Part shown: positions 5,600 through 12,847 of the stretch, piece after piece | Numbering within the stretch: position 1 is the stretch's first letter | How the letters are laid out: every line of letters starts with the position of its first letter | Assembly: GCA_902478715.1 (NCBI GenBank) | Contig: CABSMC010000038.1 | Span: 1 to 22,443 of the forward strand | Reading direction: 5' to 3' | Length of the DNA stretch: 22,443 bases | DNA from: an uncultured Adlercreutzia sp. | Lineage (GTDB): Bacteria; Actinomycetota; Coriobacteriia; Coriobacteriales; Eggerthellaceae | The notes under the pieces: generated by a model | What the model was told of the DNA's origin: nothing | What the model saw: only the letters and a program-made list of their open reading frames with translations | Database searches by the model: none | Position numbers and translations under genes: made by a program

Positions 5600-8092
5600 C
5601 TACTCGCCCGAACGAGCGGAAGCCACCACGGCTTGGCCCAGGCTGATGCAACCGTCGTTGGGGGGCAGATCGCGGTTGATGGCGACGGTGAAACCAGCAG
5701 CGGCCAAGTCAGCCAGCGCATGCTCCACAAGGTAGCGGTTCATGAACACGCCACCCGACAGCGCCACCGTGGAAATGTCGTACATGGCTCGCACCAACTC
5801 GGCGCTCATGACGATGGCGCCAACCATGGCATCGTGGAAGCGGCGGCTGATGACGGACGCCGGCACTCTCGCCGCCAGGTCGTCCAGCAACGCGTGGAAG
5901 GTGGGCTCGGCATCCAGGAGCAGCACCGAGGTGTCCTGCGCGGTACTCGTCTCGGTGGCGGTGTTCTTCTCGACAATGACGGCGTAGCGCTCCTTCGCCG
6001 CCAGCTCGTCCTCGCCTGCCACGCCCGCGGCCTCTTCGACAGCCGCAGCGCCGGCCACGTCGGCCCCGGCGGTTTCCATGGCCGCCTCCAGAAGGATGGC
6101 TCCCTCGCCCTCGTAGCTCGGCTCCGTGCAGATGCTGAGCAGCGCGCTGGCCGCATCGAACAGGCGCCCGACCGAGGACGTCATGGGCGTGTTCAACCCG
6201 CGCTCGATCATGGTGTCGCACACCTCGGCCTCATCGCCCAGAGGCGCCAAAGCCGCCGCAGCAGCAGGATGTTCCAGCAGGTCGTAAGCCCACAGCACGC
6301 CGTAGGCCATGCGCAGCGGATGCTTGATGGCCGCAGCTCCTCCGGGCATGGGCACGTAGGCGAAGTTCGCGAAACGCTCGAAGGCCTGGCGGTTCGCCAG
6401 CAGCACCTCGCCGCCCCAGATGGCCCCGTCCTCACCGTAGCCTGTGCCATCGAAGGCGATGCCGCAGACGGCATCAGTCAGCCCATGCTCGGCCATAACC
6501 GACACGATGTGAGCATGATGGTGCTGCACCTCGGTCACGGGAAGTCCCTGATGGTGGGCCCATTTACTCGTGAGATACTCGGGATGCAAGTCGCAGGCCA
6601 CCGCCGTGGGGGTCATTTCGAAGAGGCTCTCAAAGCGATCCTTCGTGGCCAGCCACGCATCGTAGGTCTCGGCGTTTTCCACGTCGCCGATGTGCTGGGA
6701 CACGAAGCCATCGGTGCCGCGCAGCAGCGTGAAGGTATTCTTCTGCTCGGGGCCGGCGGCGAAGATGATGCCCTCGGCGCCATCGACCCCTTCCGCCGCC
6801 ACCGACACCGGTACGGGCGCATAGCCCCGCGCCCGCCGCAGGAACTGAATGGCATACACGGGCTTTTCGTCGGCCTCGTCCACCTGGATCAGCCGCACGA
6901 CGGAGTCGTCGAAGCGCGTGAGGATGGGACGATTGTTGCCCAAAAAGGCATCGGCGATGTCGGCCAGCTTTGCGCGCGCCTCCTCGTCAGCGATGCAGAT
7001 GGGTTCGTCGTGCACGTTGCCCGAGGTCATCACCAACAGCGGCACAGACGCGCCAGGGGCGCAGGCCGCGGCCGCCTCTTCAGGATGCGCCGCCTCCCAA
7101 ACCTCAGCGAAATCGTGCATGAGCAGATGCTGCACCGGTGTGTAGGGCACCATAACGCCCAGCTCGGAAAGCCCATCGGCCACGCCGGCCCCAATGGCCC
7201 CGTCGGGGCGCTTCCGCAAGAGCACGATGGGCCGCGACGCCCCGGCGAGCACCGCTTCCTCTTCCTCGCCCACGAAGCACAGCGCCCGGACTGCAGCCAC
7301 CGTCGGCGCCATGACAGCAAAGGCCTTCCCATCGCGCCGCTTGCGCCGGCGCAGCTCGGCCACCGCCTCGGCATTGTTCGCATCGCACACAAGATGAAAG
7401 CCCCCCAGCCCCTTCACGGCCAAAATCTTCCCTTCCATGAGCATCTCCACCGCCGCCGCGAAAATGGCATCCGACTCCTCGCGCGTCTTACCGACGAGCT
7501 TATCATCGTCAGTCCCAACGCTCCACGTCACCGAAGGGCCACATTCGAAGCAGGCATCGGGCTGGGCGTGGAAGCGGCGGTCGAGCGGATCGGCATATTC
7601 GGCGGCGCATTTCTTGCACATGGGGAACGCCGCCATGGAGGTGGCAGCACGGTCGTAGGGCAAGTGATCGATGATGGTGAAGCGTGGCCCGCAATTCGTG
7701 CAGTTGATAAACGGGTAACGGTAACGACGGTCGTTCGAGTTGAACAGCTCAGCTACGCAGTCGTCGCAGGTGGCAAGCTCGGGCGACACAAGTGTGGTCT
7801 CTGCCACGTCCTCATCGTCGGAGAAACGAATCTCGAAGCTGTCGAAATCCTCCAGAGGCACTTCCTTGATGTCGATTTCCTCCACCTTCGATGCCGCCGG
7901 CGCGTTGTCAGATAGCTCCATGATGAACTCGTCCACCAGCGCGCTCTCGCCCTCGGCGTGAATATGCACGCCATCGGTGGCGTTCAGCACCCAGCCGTTG
8001 ATGAGGTACTTCTTCGCCATCCGGTACACAAAGGGTCGAAAACCTACCCCCTGCACAATACCCTTCACATGAATATCGACCGCATCGATCAT
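5600..8092 (-). CDS. hypF: Carbamoyltransferase HypF
   Basis: HypF turns carbamoyl phosphate and ATP into the carbamoyl group moved to HypE, the precursor of the active-site cyanides. Domains seen in order: acylphosphatase (residues 4-95, VKGIVQGVGFRPFVYRMA), two zinc-finger pairs (C109/C112 with C131/C134; C159/C162 with C181/C184), a YrdC-like nucleotide-binding domain (about 200-390, KGLGGFHLVCDA, KRRDGKAFAVM, MTSGN), and a Kae1-like transferase domain with HHHAH near residue 520 and SGGVFMNRYL near 780. It is 830 residues, about 80 longer than E. coli HypF. An Ala/Glu-rich insert at about 670-722 explains most of this. GGGAG is 7 nt before the start. It follows pgi by 36 nt, so the two are probably cotranscribed. 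Confidence 0.97.
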   Translation of the reverse strand: MIDAVDIHVKGIVQGVGFRPFVYRMAKKYLINGWVLNATDGVHIHAEGESALVDEFIMELSDNAPAASKVEEIDIKEVPLEDFDSFEIRFSDDEDVAETTLVSPELATCDDCVAELFNSNDRRYRYPFINCTNCGPRFTIIDHLPYDRAATSMAAFPMCKKCAAEYADPLDRRFHAQPDACFECGPSVTWSVGTDDDKLVGKTREESDAIFAAAVEMLMEGKILAVKGLGGFHLVCDANNAEAVAELRRRKRRDGKAFAVMAPTVAAVRALCFVGEEEEAVLAGASRPIVLLRKRPDGAIGAGVADGLSELGVMVPYTPVQHLLMHDFAEVWEAAHPEEAAAACAPGASVPLLVMTSGNVHDEPICIADEEARAKLADIADAFLGNNRPILTRFDDSVVRLIQVDEADEKPVYAIQFLRRARGYAPVPVSVAAEGVDGAEGIIFAAGPEQKNTFTLLRGTDGFVSQHIGDVENAETYDAWLATKDRFESLFEMTPTAVACDLHPEYLTSKWAHHQGLPVTEVQHHHAHIVSVMAEHGLTDAVCGIAFDGTGYGEDGAIWGGEVLLANRQAFERFANFAYVPMPGGAAAIKHPLRMAYGVLWAYDLLEHPAAAAALAPLGDEAEVCDTMIERGLNTPMTSSVGRLFDAASALLSICTEPSYEGEGAILLEAAMETAGADVAGAAAVEEAAGVAGEDELAAKERYAVIVEKNTATETSTAQDTSVLLLDAEPTFHALLDDLAARVPASVISRRFHDAMVGAIVMSAELVRAMYDISTVALSGGVFMNRYLVEHALADLAAAGFTVAINRDLPPNDGCISLGQAVVASARSGE

Positions 8093-8128
8093 GAGTAAGC
8101 TCCCTTGCCTTGCGCCTTGCTTTGCCGC

Positions 8129-10024
8129 TTACGCCTCGTCCGTCTCGCCTTCGGGGACAACGACCTCCGCAGCCTCCACCTCGGCGTCCTGGGGCGCTTC
8201 GGCGAACTCGGCTTCCACGGCAGTCTCGCTGGCCTCGGCAGCTTCCACAACCACGGTGGCTTCGGCCAGCTCCTCGTCCTCGGCCATGGCAGCGGCCTCG
8301 GCCAACGCCCGATCGGTCAGGATGTCGGCAATCACATCGTCGACTACCTGGGCCAACTGGCGCAGCGTTACGCCGGAGTTGTCCGGCAAATGCAGATGCA
8401 CGCAGCGGCGCCCGCGCTTGGCGAGCGTCGCCAAATCGCCAGCAGCCTGGGCCTTCGCCAGCTCGCCAAGGCTGGGTGCCGCAGCTTCCTCCGGCAGCGG
8501 AATGTCCTTCAACTCGTCGGCCGACAGAATGAGGAAGACGCCCATGTTCGGACCGCCCTTTTGCAGCTGTCCCGTGGAATGCAGGTAGCGCGGCCCCACC
8601 TCCAAGCACGACACGCAGCCGAAGGATTCGGCTACCCCGTGGCGAATCTGCTCGATGGCCTCGCGCCGCCCCTCTCCCGTAAACGGAAGAAACGCGTTCA
8701 GCGCAAAGAAGTCGCCCGGCTGAATGGAAGACAGCAGCGCATACAGCGTCTCGTGCAAGTCCTCGCAGCCCTCGAACATGGGGGCGAAGGAGACTTCTAC
8801 ACGGCCCATGTCCACCTCGTCGGTGAACACCTCAGTGAAATCGGGCTCCGGCTGGCCGTTCTTCAGAATATCGAGCACCTCAGCTTTGGCGGAGGCAACG
8901 TCGGGCTGGTCGAAGGGGCACACCTGCATGAGATAGCCGCACATGGCGATGGCGTATTCCCACATGACGAAATGCTCAGCCAGCTCTTCCACAGTGTCGA
9001 TGCGGTAGTTCAGCCGCGGAATAGCGTTATCGATGTAGGCGAGGCTCATCTCGAAATTGCGGCGCTCGTCCCACAGGTCGGTTTGGGTCTGGTACATGAT
9101 GATGGACCTGTCACCCGGATCCTCCGTAAGCAGCAGCGAGTCGATCTCGATGTTCGGCAGGATGCCCTCGCCGTTCTTCCCCAGCGATTCGGCCACCAGC
9201 TGTTCGATCCAGAGGCCCAGCACGCGCCCACGCTTGGGAGTGAGGAACGAGAACTTGTTGCGACCCTTCAGATAGTTGTCGTAGAGGAACGCCGCCAGGT
9301 TGATGGCAGGGTTGTCGATGGCGTCCTCCGAACAGGCCTCCTCAGCCGCGCGAGCGTGAGCCATGAACGCTTCCATGTCGATACCTGTGAGCGCCGCCGG
9401 CACCAACCCGAACACGGAGAGCGCAGAGAACCGGCCGCCCACCGTGGGCTCGCCGGAAAACACCGCACGCCAGCCTTCCTCGCGTGCCTGCCGATCTAAA
9501 TCGCTACCCGGATCGGTGATGGCCACCAGGTGCTTCACCACATGATCGCCCAACTCCTTCTCGAAGGAGGCCCGCACCGCCTCTAGCAGCATGCGCGGCT
9601 CAATGGTGCCCCCGCTTTTTGAGGAGATGATGACCAGCGTGCGATGGGGATCGCAGATGGTGAGCATCTCGCGCACGCGCACGGGCGAGTCGGAGTCCAA
9701 CGTGCGGAACTTCACGCGATTGGAATCGTGCTTGTTGTACTTCGTGATGGTCATGGGCGCCTGAGTGGAACCGCCCTGGCCGATAAGCAGAATCGTATCG
9801 AGACCCGCTTCCACCACCTCGTCGGCAAAAGCTTGGATGGCGTCCATATCACACAGCGGACTCGTGGCCAGATCGGCCCATCCCATGTAGTCGCTCGCGC
9901 AAGCTTGCGCCTCGGGGGAGAAATCGTACAGCGTGGCGTCCTTGGCGTGAATGCGGCTTGCTGCACGAGCTTTCACCAGGGTCTTTGCCGCCGGATACAG
10001 CTTCTCAACGTCAACGGAGAGCAT
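8129..10024 (-). CDS. pgi: Glucose-6-phosphate isomerase with acidic C-terminal tail
   Basis: The enzyme interconverts glucose 6-phosphate and fructose 6-phosphate in glycolysis and gluconeogenesis. Seen are the SIS-type sugar phosphate site SSKSGGTIEP (about residues 134-143), the family signature VGGRFSALSVFG (195-206) and the catalytic-lysine segment LHSTGQLQKGGP. It resembles the isomerase half of transaldolase/isomerase fusions. The ATG at 10024 is preferred, as GAGGAG lies 4 nt upstream; a TTG at 10048 in frame lacks a site. The protein has 631 residues against about 450-550 for most. Part of the excess is a low-complexity Ala/Glu/Val tail over the last 60 or so residues. It heads the operon that continues into hypF. 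Confidence 0.93.
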   Translation of the reverse strand: MLSVDVEKLYPAAKTLVKARAASRIHAKDATLYDFSPEAQACASDYMGWADLATSPLCDMDAIQAFADEVVEAGLDTILLIGQGGSTQAPMTITKYNKHDSNRVKFRTLDSDSPVRVREMLTICDPHRTLVIISSKSGGTIEPRMLLEAVRASFEKELGDHVVKHLVAITDPGSDLDRQAREEGWRAVFSGEPTVGGRFSALSVFGLVPAALTGIDMEAFMAHARAAEEACSEDAIDNPAINLAAFLYDNYLKGRNKFSFLTPKRGRVLGLWIEQLVAESLGKNGEGILPNIEIDSLLLTEDPGDRSIIMYQTQTDLWDERRNFEMSLAYIDNAIPRLNYRIDTVEELAEHFVMWEYAIAMCGYLMQVCPFDQPDVASAKAEVLDILKNGQPEPDFTEVFTDEVDMGRVEVSFAPMFEGCEDLHETLYALLSSIQPGDFFALNAFLPFTGEGRREAIEQIRHGVAESFGCVSCLEVGPRYLHSTGQLQKGGPNMGVFLILSADELKDIPLPEEAAAPSLGELAKAQAAGDLATLAKRGRRCVHLHLPDNSGVTLRQLAQVVDDVIADILTDRALAEAAAMAEDEELAEATVVVEAAEASETAVEAEFAEAPQDAEVEAAEVVVPEGETDEA

Positions 10025-10075
10025 GGCGCTCCTCTTCTCTCTGGGCAATTTCCGCCAGCCAGCAGAATTGCAAAC

Positions 10076-10103
10076 GAGCCCCGTACGCGCTGCACTGGGG
10101 CTC
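10076..10103 (-). promoter_or_regulatory. Hairpin in the pgi leader
   Basis: GAGCCCC (10076-10082) and GGGGCTC (10097-10103) pair around a 14-nt loop. On the minus strand the right arm continues as GGGGCTCGTTTGC. It begins about 17 nt after the start site predicted from the -10 box at 10127-10132, so it sits inside the pgi 5' UTR. It shares GGGGCTCGTTT with the terminator of the upstream regulator gene at 10192-10214. It could be a transcription attenuator or an mRNA stabiliser. Confidence 0.45.
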
Positions 10104-10126
10104 CTCCTCGTTAATCTAGTGGAAAT

Positions 10127-10134
10127 ATTCTAGC
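10127..10134 (-). promoter_or_regulatory. Extended -10 promoter element for pgi
   Basis: On the minus strand TGCTAGAAT has the extended -10 form (TG, one base, TAGAAT, a 5/6 match; TAGAAT is 10132-10127). No good -35 is seen at the proper distance. It would start the pgi-hypF transcript near 10119. Confidence 0.45.
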
Positions 10135-10191
10135 AAACGCCACCAAAACGCGCCCACATCCCCACAACCCTATGGCGGTTCTGTGAACGAA

Positions 10192-10214
10192 ACGAGCCCC
10201 TGGGTGGGGCTCGT
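10192..10214 (-). terminator. Terminator after the LytTR regulator gene
   Basis: A perfect 9-bp inverted repeat, ACGAGCCCC (10192-10200) and GGGGCTCGT (10206-10214), has a 5-nt loop. On the minus strand it is followed by TTCGTTC. It begins 26 nt after the stop codon of the regulator, the proper place to end that transcript before pgi. Confidence 0.7.
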
Positions 10215-10240
10215 CAGCGCATCATTCAGAGCGAAGCGTC

Positions 10241-10954
10241 CTACAGGTTCAGCGCCTTTTTCAGGGAGCTGACGCGGCGGCGCGAAACGGGAATCTTCTC
10301 CTCCACACCGTTCAAGGTCAGCAGCAGCGTACCGCCGGAAACGGATTCGATCTCCTCCACCATGGACAGGTTCACCAAATAGCCGCGGTGTACACGGAAG
10401 AACCCGTGGCCGTCGAGACGCTTCTCCAGCTGGGCCAGGCTCACCGTGGAGAAGTAACGGTCGGTATCGGTCTGCAGGTAAGCGTAGTCGTCGCGAGCCA
10501 TGACGAAACGGATCTTATCGATGCCGATGAGAATCTTTTTGCCGCCCTTTTCCACCGGGATGCGCTCGGACTTGTGAGCCTGCAAGTGCAGAGCCACCTG
10601 CTCGCGCACGCGAGCGATGGCCTGGGCCAGACGCTCGGTCTCCACCGGCTTAACCAGGTAATCGATAGCGCTCACCTTGAAGGCGTCCAGCGCGTGCTCG
10701 GAATAGGCAGTCACGAACACCACCGCCGGAGGGAACTTCAGATGCTGCAGAGCCTCGGCCAATTGAAGACCAGTGGCCTCGGGCATGTTCACATCCATAA
10801 ACATAACGTCGCAGGGATACTCTTTCAGCTTCTCGATAGCCTCGCGCACGTTGGCAGCTTCGGCTGTCACTTCAACTCCGCCGACCTCATCGAGAAGAAA
10901 GCGCAGTTCAGAACGGGCAGGCGCCTCGTCGTCAACGATAATTGCGTTAAGCAC
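10241..10954 (-). CDS. LytTR-family response regulator
   Basis: A 237-residue two-domain regulator. The receiver domain (1-120) has the acid pair D8/D9, the phosphoacceptor D54 in FMDVNMP, T82 and K102 in LVKPVE. The C-terminal LytTR DNA-binding domain (about 135-237) shows DYAYLQTDTDRYFSTVSLAQLEKRL, FFRVHRGYLVNL and the closing IPVSRRRVSSLKKAL. Such regulators bind direct repeats and often control cell-envelope or virulence genes. The GTG at 10954 is chosen because GGAGG lies five bases before it; a TTG at 10966 is the other in-frame option but falls on that site. No histidine kinase is adjacent, so its partner is elsewhere or absent. It is closed by its own terminator and is monocistronic. 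Confidence 0.92.
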   Translation of the reverse strand: MLNAIIVDDEAPARSELRFLLDEVGGVEVTAEAANVREAIEKLKEYPCDVMFMDVNMPEATGLQLAEALQHLKFPPAVVFVTAYSEHALDAFKVSAIDYLVKPVETERLAQAIARVREQVALHLQAHKSERIPVEKGGKKILIGIDKIRFVMARDDYAYLQTDTDRYFSTVSLAQLEKRLDGHGFFRVHRGYLVNLSMVEEIESVSGGTLLLTLNGVEEKIPVSRRRVSSLKKALNL

Positions 10955-10992
10955 GTCGTCCTCCAAAAGAAATCTCTGATTGCATTCATACT

Positions 10993-11021
10993 ATTCTATA
11001 GCACAGCTGACGCCCCGTCAT
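10993..11021 (-). promoter_or_regulatory. Promoter of the LytTR regulator, with palindrome at -35
   Basis: On the minus strand ATGACG (11021-11016) and TAGAAT (10998-10993) have a 17-nt spacer. The -35 box lies inside the palindrome TGACG-GGG-CGTCA as read on minus (11008-11020), a possible operator for autoregulation or another regulator. Confidence 0.4.
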
Positions 11022-11108
11022 GCCCGATCATGAGGAAATCACGGGTTAATTCCAGATGAGGACATTGAAATTATCGATACCCTCATCGCTCCCGTCGCTC
11101 AATCGCAA

Positions 11109-11137
11109 AATGGCCCCGCACCAGATGCGAGGCCATT
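11109..11137 (-). terminator. Terminator after the M20 peptidase gene
   Basis: On the minus strand AATGGCCTCGCA pairs with TGCGGGGCCATT over 12 positions, one of them a U-G pair, around a 5-nt loop, and is followed by TTGCG. The U-G pair is complete only in minus-strand RNA, which fits the direction of the peptidase gene ending at 11166. Confidence 0.75.
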
Positions 11138-11165
11138 GCAGACATACGCTGTAAGCTGTACTCAA

Positions 11166-12575
11166 TTACTGAATCTCTAGTCCCTGCAGCTCGGCTAGGG
11201 CTAGGACGTAGATCTTGAAGGAGGTCTTCAGCAGCTCTTCGGAGACGCCCTCGTCGGGGCCGTGCTCGCCGCCGACCCAGTCGGGGTTCTCGATCCAGGG
11301 CATGTTCACGCCGAATGAGGCGCCCTTCTTGAATTCGCGGGCGTAGGTGCCGCCGCCGATGGTGAAGGGCTTGTGCTCGGTGTCGCCGGTTACGAACTGG
11401 AAGGCATCCTGCAGCACCTGGATCTCCGGATCGTCGGGCTTCACGAGGAACGGCACCATGAGCAGGGTATTCTCGAAGGTGGCACCAATGTTGTCGGTCA
11501 GCTTCGTGAGCGCGGCGGTGATCTCCTCGGCTGTGATGGACGTGGGCCAGCGGCTGTCCATGGTCTGCACGAGACGATCGCCCTCTTTGCGGATGGTGCC
11601 ACCCACCACCGTCAGCGGTCCGAAGTACTCGTCGGCCGTGGCAATGCCCACGCCCGCACCGGTCGTGTCGGACACGAGGCTTTGCACCAGCTCGAGGAAC
11701 TCACGCTCCTGCTGGTTGCACAAGCCGTTTTCCAGCAGGTAGTTCGCCAGCAGCATGATGGCGGAGATGCCGCGCTCGGGCCAGGCGGCGTGGGCGTTCA
11801 CGCCCGCAGCATCGATGCGCGCCGTACCGTCACCGGCGTCGGCTACCGTGATGCGCTCGGCGCTGGGCAGCGCAGAGGCATCCGCGCGCACGACGGCCCA
11901 GGCTTCACCAGGCACGGCGTTGGTCACCACGCCGCCGGAGATATCCAAGATTACCGGATCGGCGATAGGTGCGCTCGTGATGCAGCCGTCATAGCCGCCC
12001 TTCTCACCATAGCACACCGGGAAGTCGGCATCGGGCGTGAACAAGAAGGCCGGGCTCTCGTACTTCTCGAGATACCACGTCACGTCGGCCATACCCGTTT
12101 CCTCATTGGCACCGAAGATGAAGCGCATGGAATAGGGGCGCTCCACATCAAGGTCACTCAAGCACTTCACGGCATGCAGAGCCACCACCGAGGGGCCCTT
12201 GTCGTCCAGGCAGCCACGGCCCATAAGGTAACCGTCCTTCTCGGTCACCTTGAAAGGCTCAAACGACCAGCCAGGACCGGCGGGCACGACGTCCACGTGG
12301 CCGATGATGCCCAGCTGCTTCTCGGTTTTGCCGGCAAGATCCGCAAACCCGATATGCCCCTCGCAGTTCGTGACGGTCATGCCCATACCCTCGGCGATTT
12401 CCAGCGCCGCATCCAGCGCAGCAGCCGGCCCAGGCCCGTACGGCGCGCCCGGCGAGGCAGCGGCCAGATCCTCCGTCGAGGGGATTTCCACGAGCTTGGC
12501 GATATCGGCCACAATCGCATCGCGATGTTCATCCCAATAAGCCTCGGCAGCAGCGACAATTTCCTTGCGGTCCAT
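11166..12575 (-). CDS. M20 family metallopeptidase, PepV/Sapep-like dipeptidase
   Basis: A di-zinc peptidase expected to cleave dipeptides in the cytoplasm. Metal-site motifs: HVDVVPAG (about residues 91-98), GRGCLDDKGPS with the bridging aspartate (about 118-128), and GANEETGM (about 154-161) with the catalytic and metal glutamates. The C-terminal GGGTYAREF with its histidine-containing neighbour GEHGPDEG completes the site. It has 469 residues, the usual PepV length. The ATG at 12575 is chosen: AAAGGA lies about 6 nt upstream, and the sequence DRKEIVAAAEAYWDEHRDAI starts as family members do. A frame extending to 12680 has no support. It is divergent from the symporter gene, so peptide or amino-acid uptake and breakdown may be linked. 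A bacterial dipeptidase of the PepD type is a less likely alternative. Confidence 0.92.
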   Translation of the reverse strand: MDRKEIVAAAEAYWDEHRDAIVADIAKLVEIPSTEDLAAASPGAPYGPGPAAALDAALEIAEGMGMTVTNCEGHIGFADLAGKTEKQLGIIGHVDVVPAGPGWSFEPFKVTEKDGYLMGRGCLDDKGPSVVALHAVKCLSDLDVERPYSMRFIFGANEETGMADVTWYLEKYESPAFLFTPDADFPVCYGEKGGYDGCITSAPIADPVILDISGGVVTNAVPGEAWAVVRADASALPSAERITVADAGDGTARIDAAGVNAHAAWPERGISAIMLLANYLLENGLCNQQEREFLELVQSLVSDTTGAGVGIATADEYFGPLTVVGGTIRKEGDRLVQTMDSRWPTSITAEEITAALTKLTDNIGATFENTLLMVPFLVKPDDPEIQVLQDAFQFVTGDTEHKPFTIGGGTYAREFKKGASFGVNMPWIENPDWVGGEHGPDEGVSEELLKTSFKIYVLALAELQGLEIQ

Positions 12576-12604
12576 AGACGTTCCTTTCATATATATTGTC
12601 CCCT

Positions 12605-12634
12605 GAAGCGCGGCACACCATAGCACGGCGCTTC
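12605..12634. promoter_or_regulatory. Inverted repeat over a possible peptidase promoter
   Basis: GAAGCGC (12605-12611) and GCGCTTC (12628-12634) form a 7-bp inverted repeat with a 16-nt centre that contains a TATGGT -10-like box on the minus strand (12622-12617). It sits 30-59 nt before the peptidase start. It may be an operator; no good -35 is seen, and a TATATAT closer to the gene (about 12591) is a rival -10. Confidence 0.3.
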
Positions 12635-12803
12635 CACCTTCTTCGAGTAAAAACGTATTCCACACATCTCGCGCCGGCACGTTCCCGGCTACTCTCCGTT
12701 GCCATTATGGCCCTTCAGCGAAATCAGCGCAGGCCGTTCCGTCATTTGTTGCAGGGCCGTTAGATCACTGAGCCGCGCGCTCTCTTTTCCCTGCAAATAC
12801 GCT

Positions 12804-12809
12804 TATAAT
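12804..12809 (+). promoter_or_regulatory. Consensus -10 box for the symporter gene
   Basis: A perfect TATAAT lies 38 nt before the symporter ATG. The -35 region (TCTCTT at a 17-nt spacing) is poor, so an activator may help. AAAGGA is the ribosome binding site, 9 nt before the start. Confidence 0.55.
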
Positions 12810-12847
12810 GGGGGCGATTTACGCACAAAGGGAAAGGACGCACCGCC

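Noticed and set aside
3637..9499. Very long open frames on the plus strand opposite hypD, hypF and pgi (529, 844 and 464 codons)
   Set aside because: They lie exactly antisense to well-identified genes, are rich in His/Arg/Gly and have no family motifs. In high-GC DNA such antisense frames stay open by codon bias.
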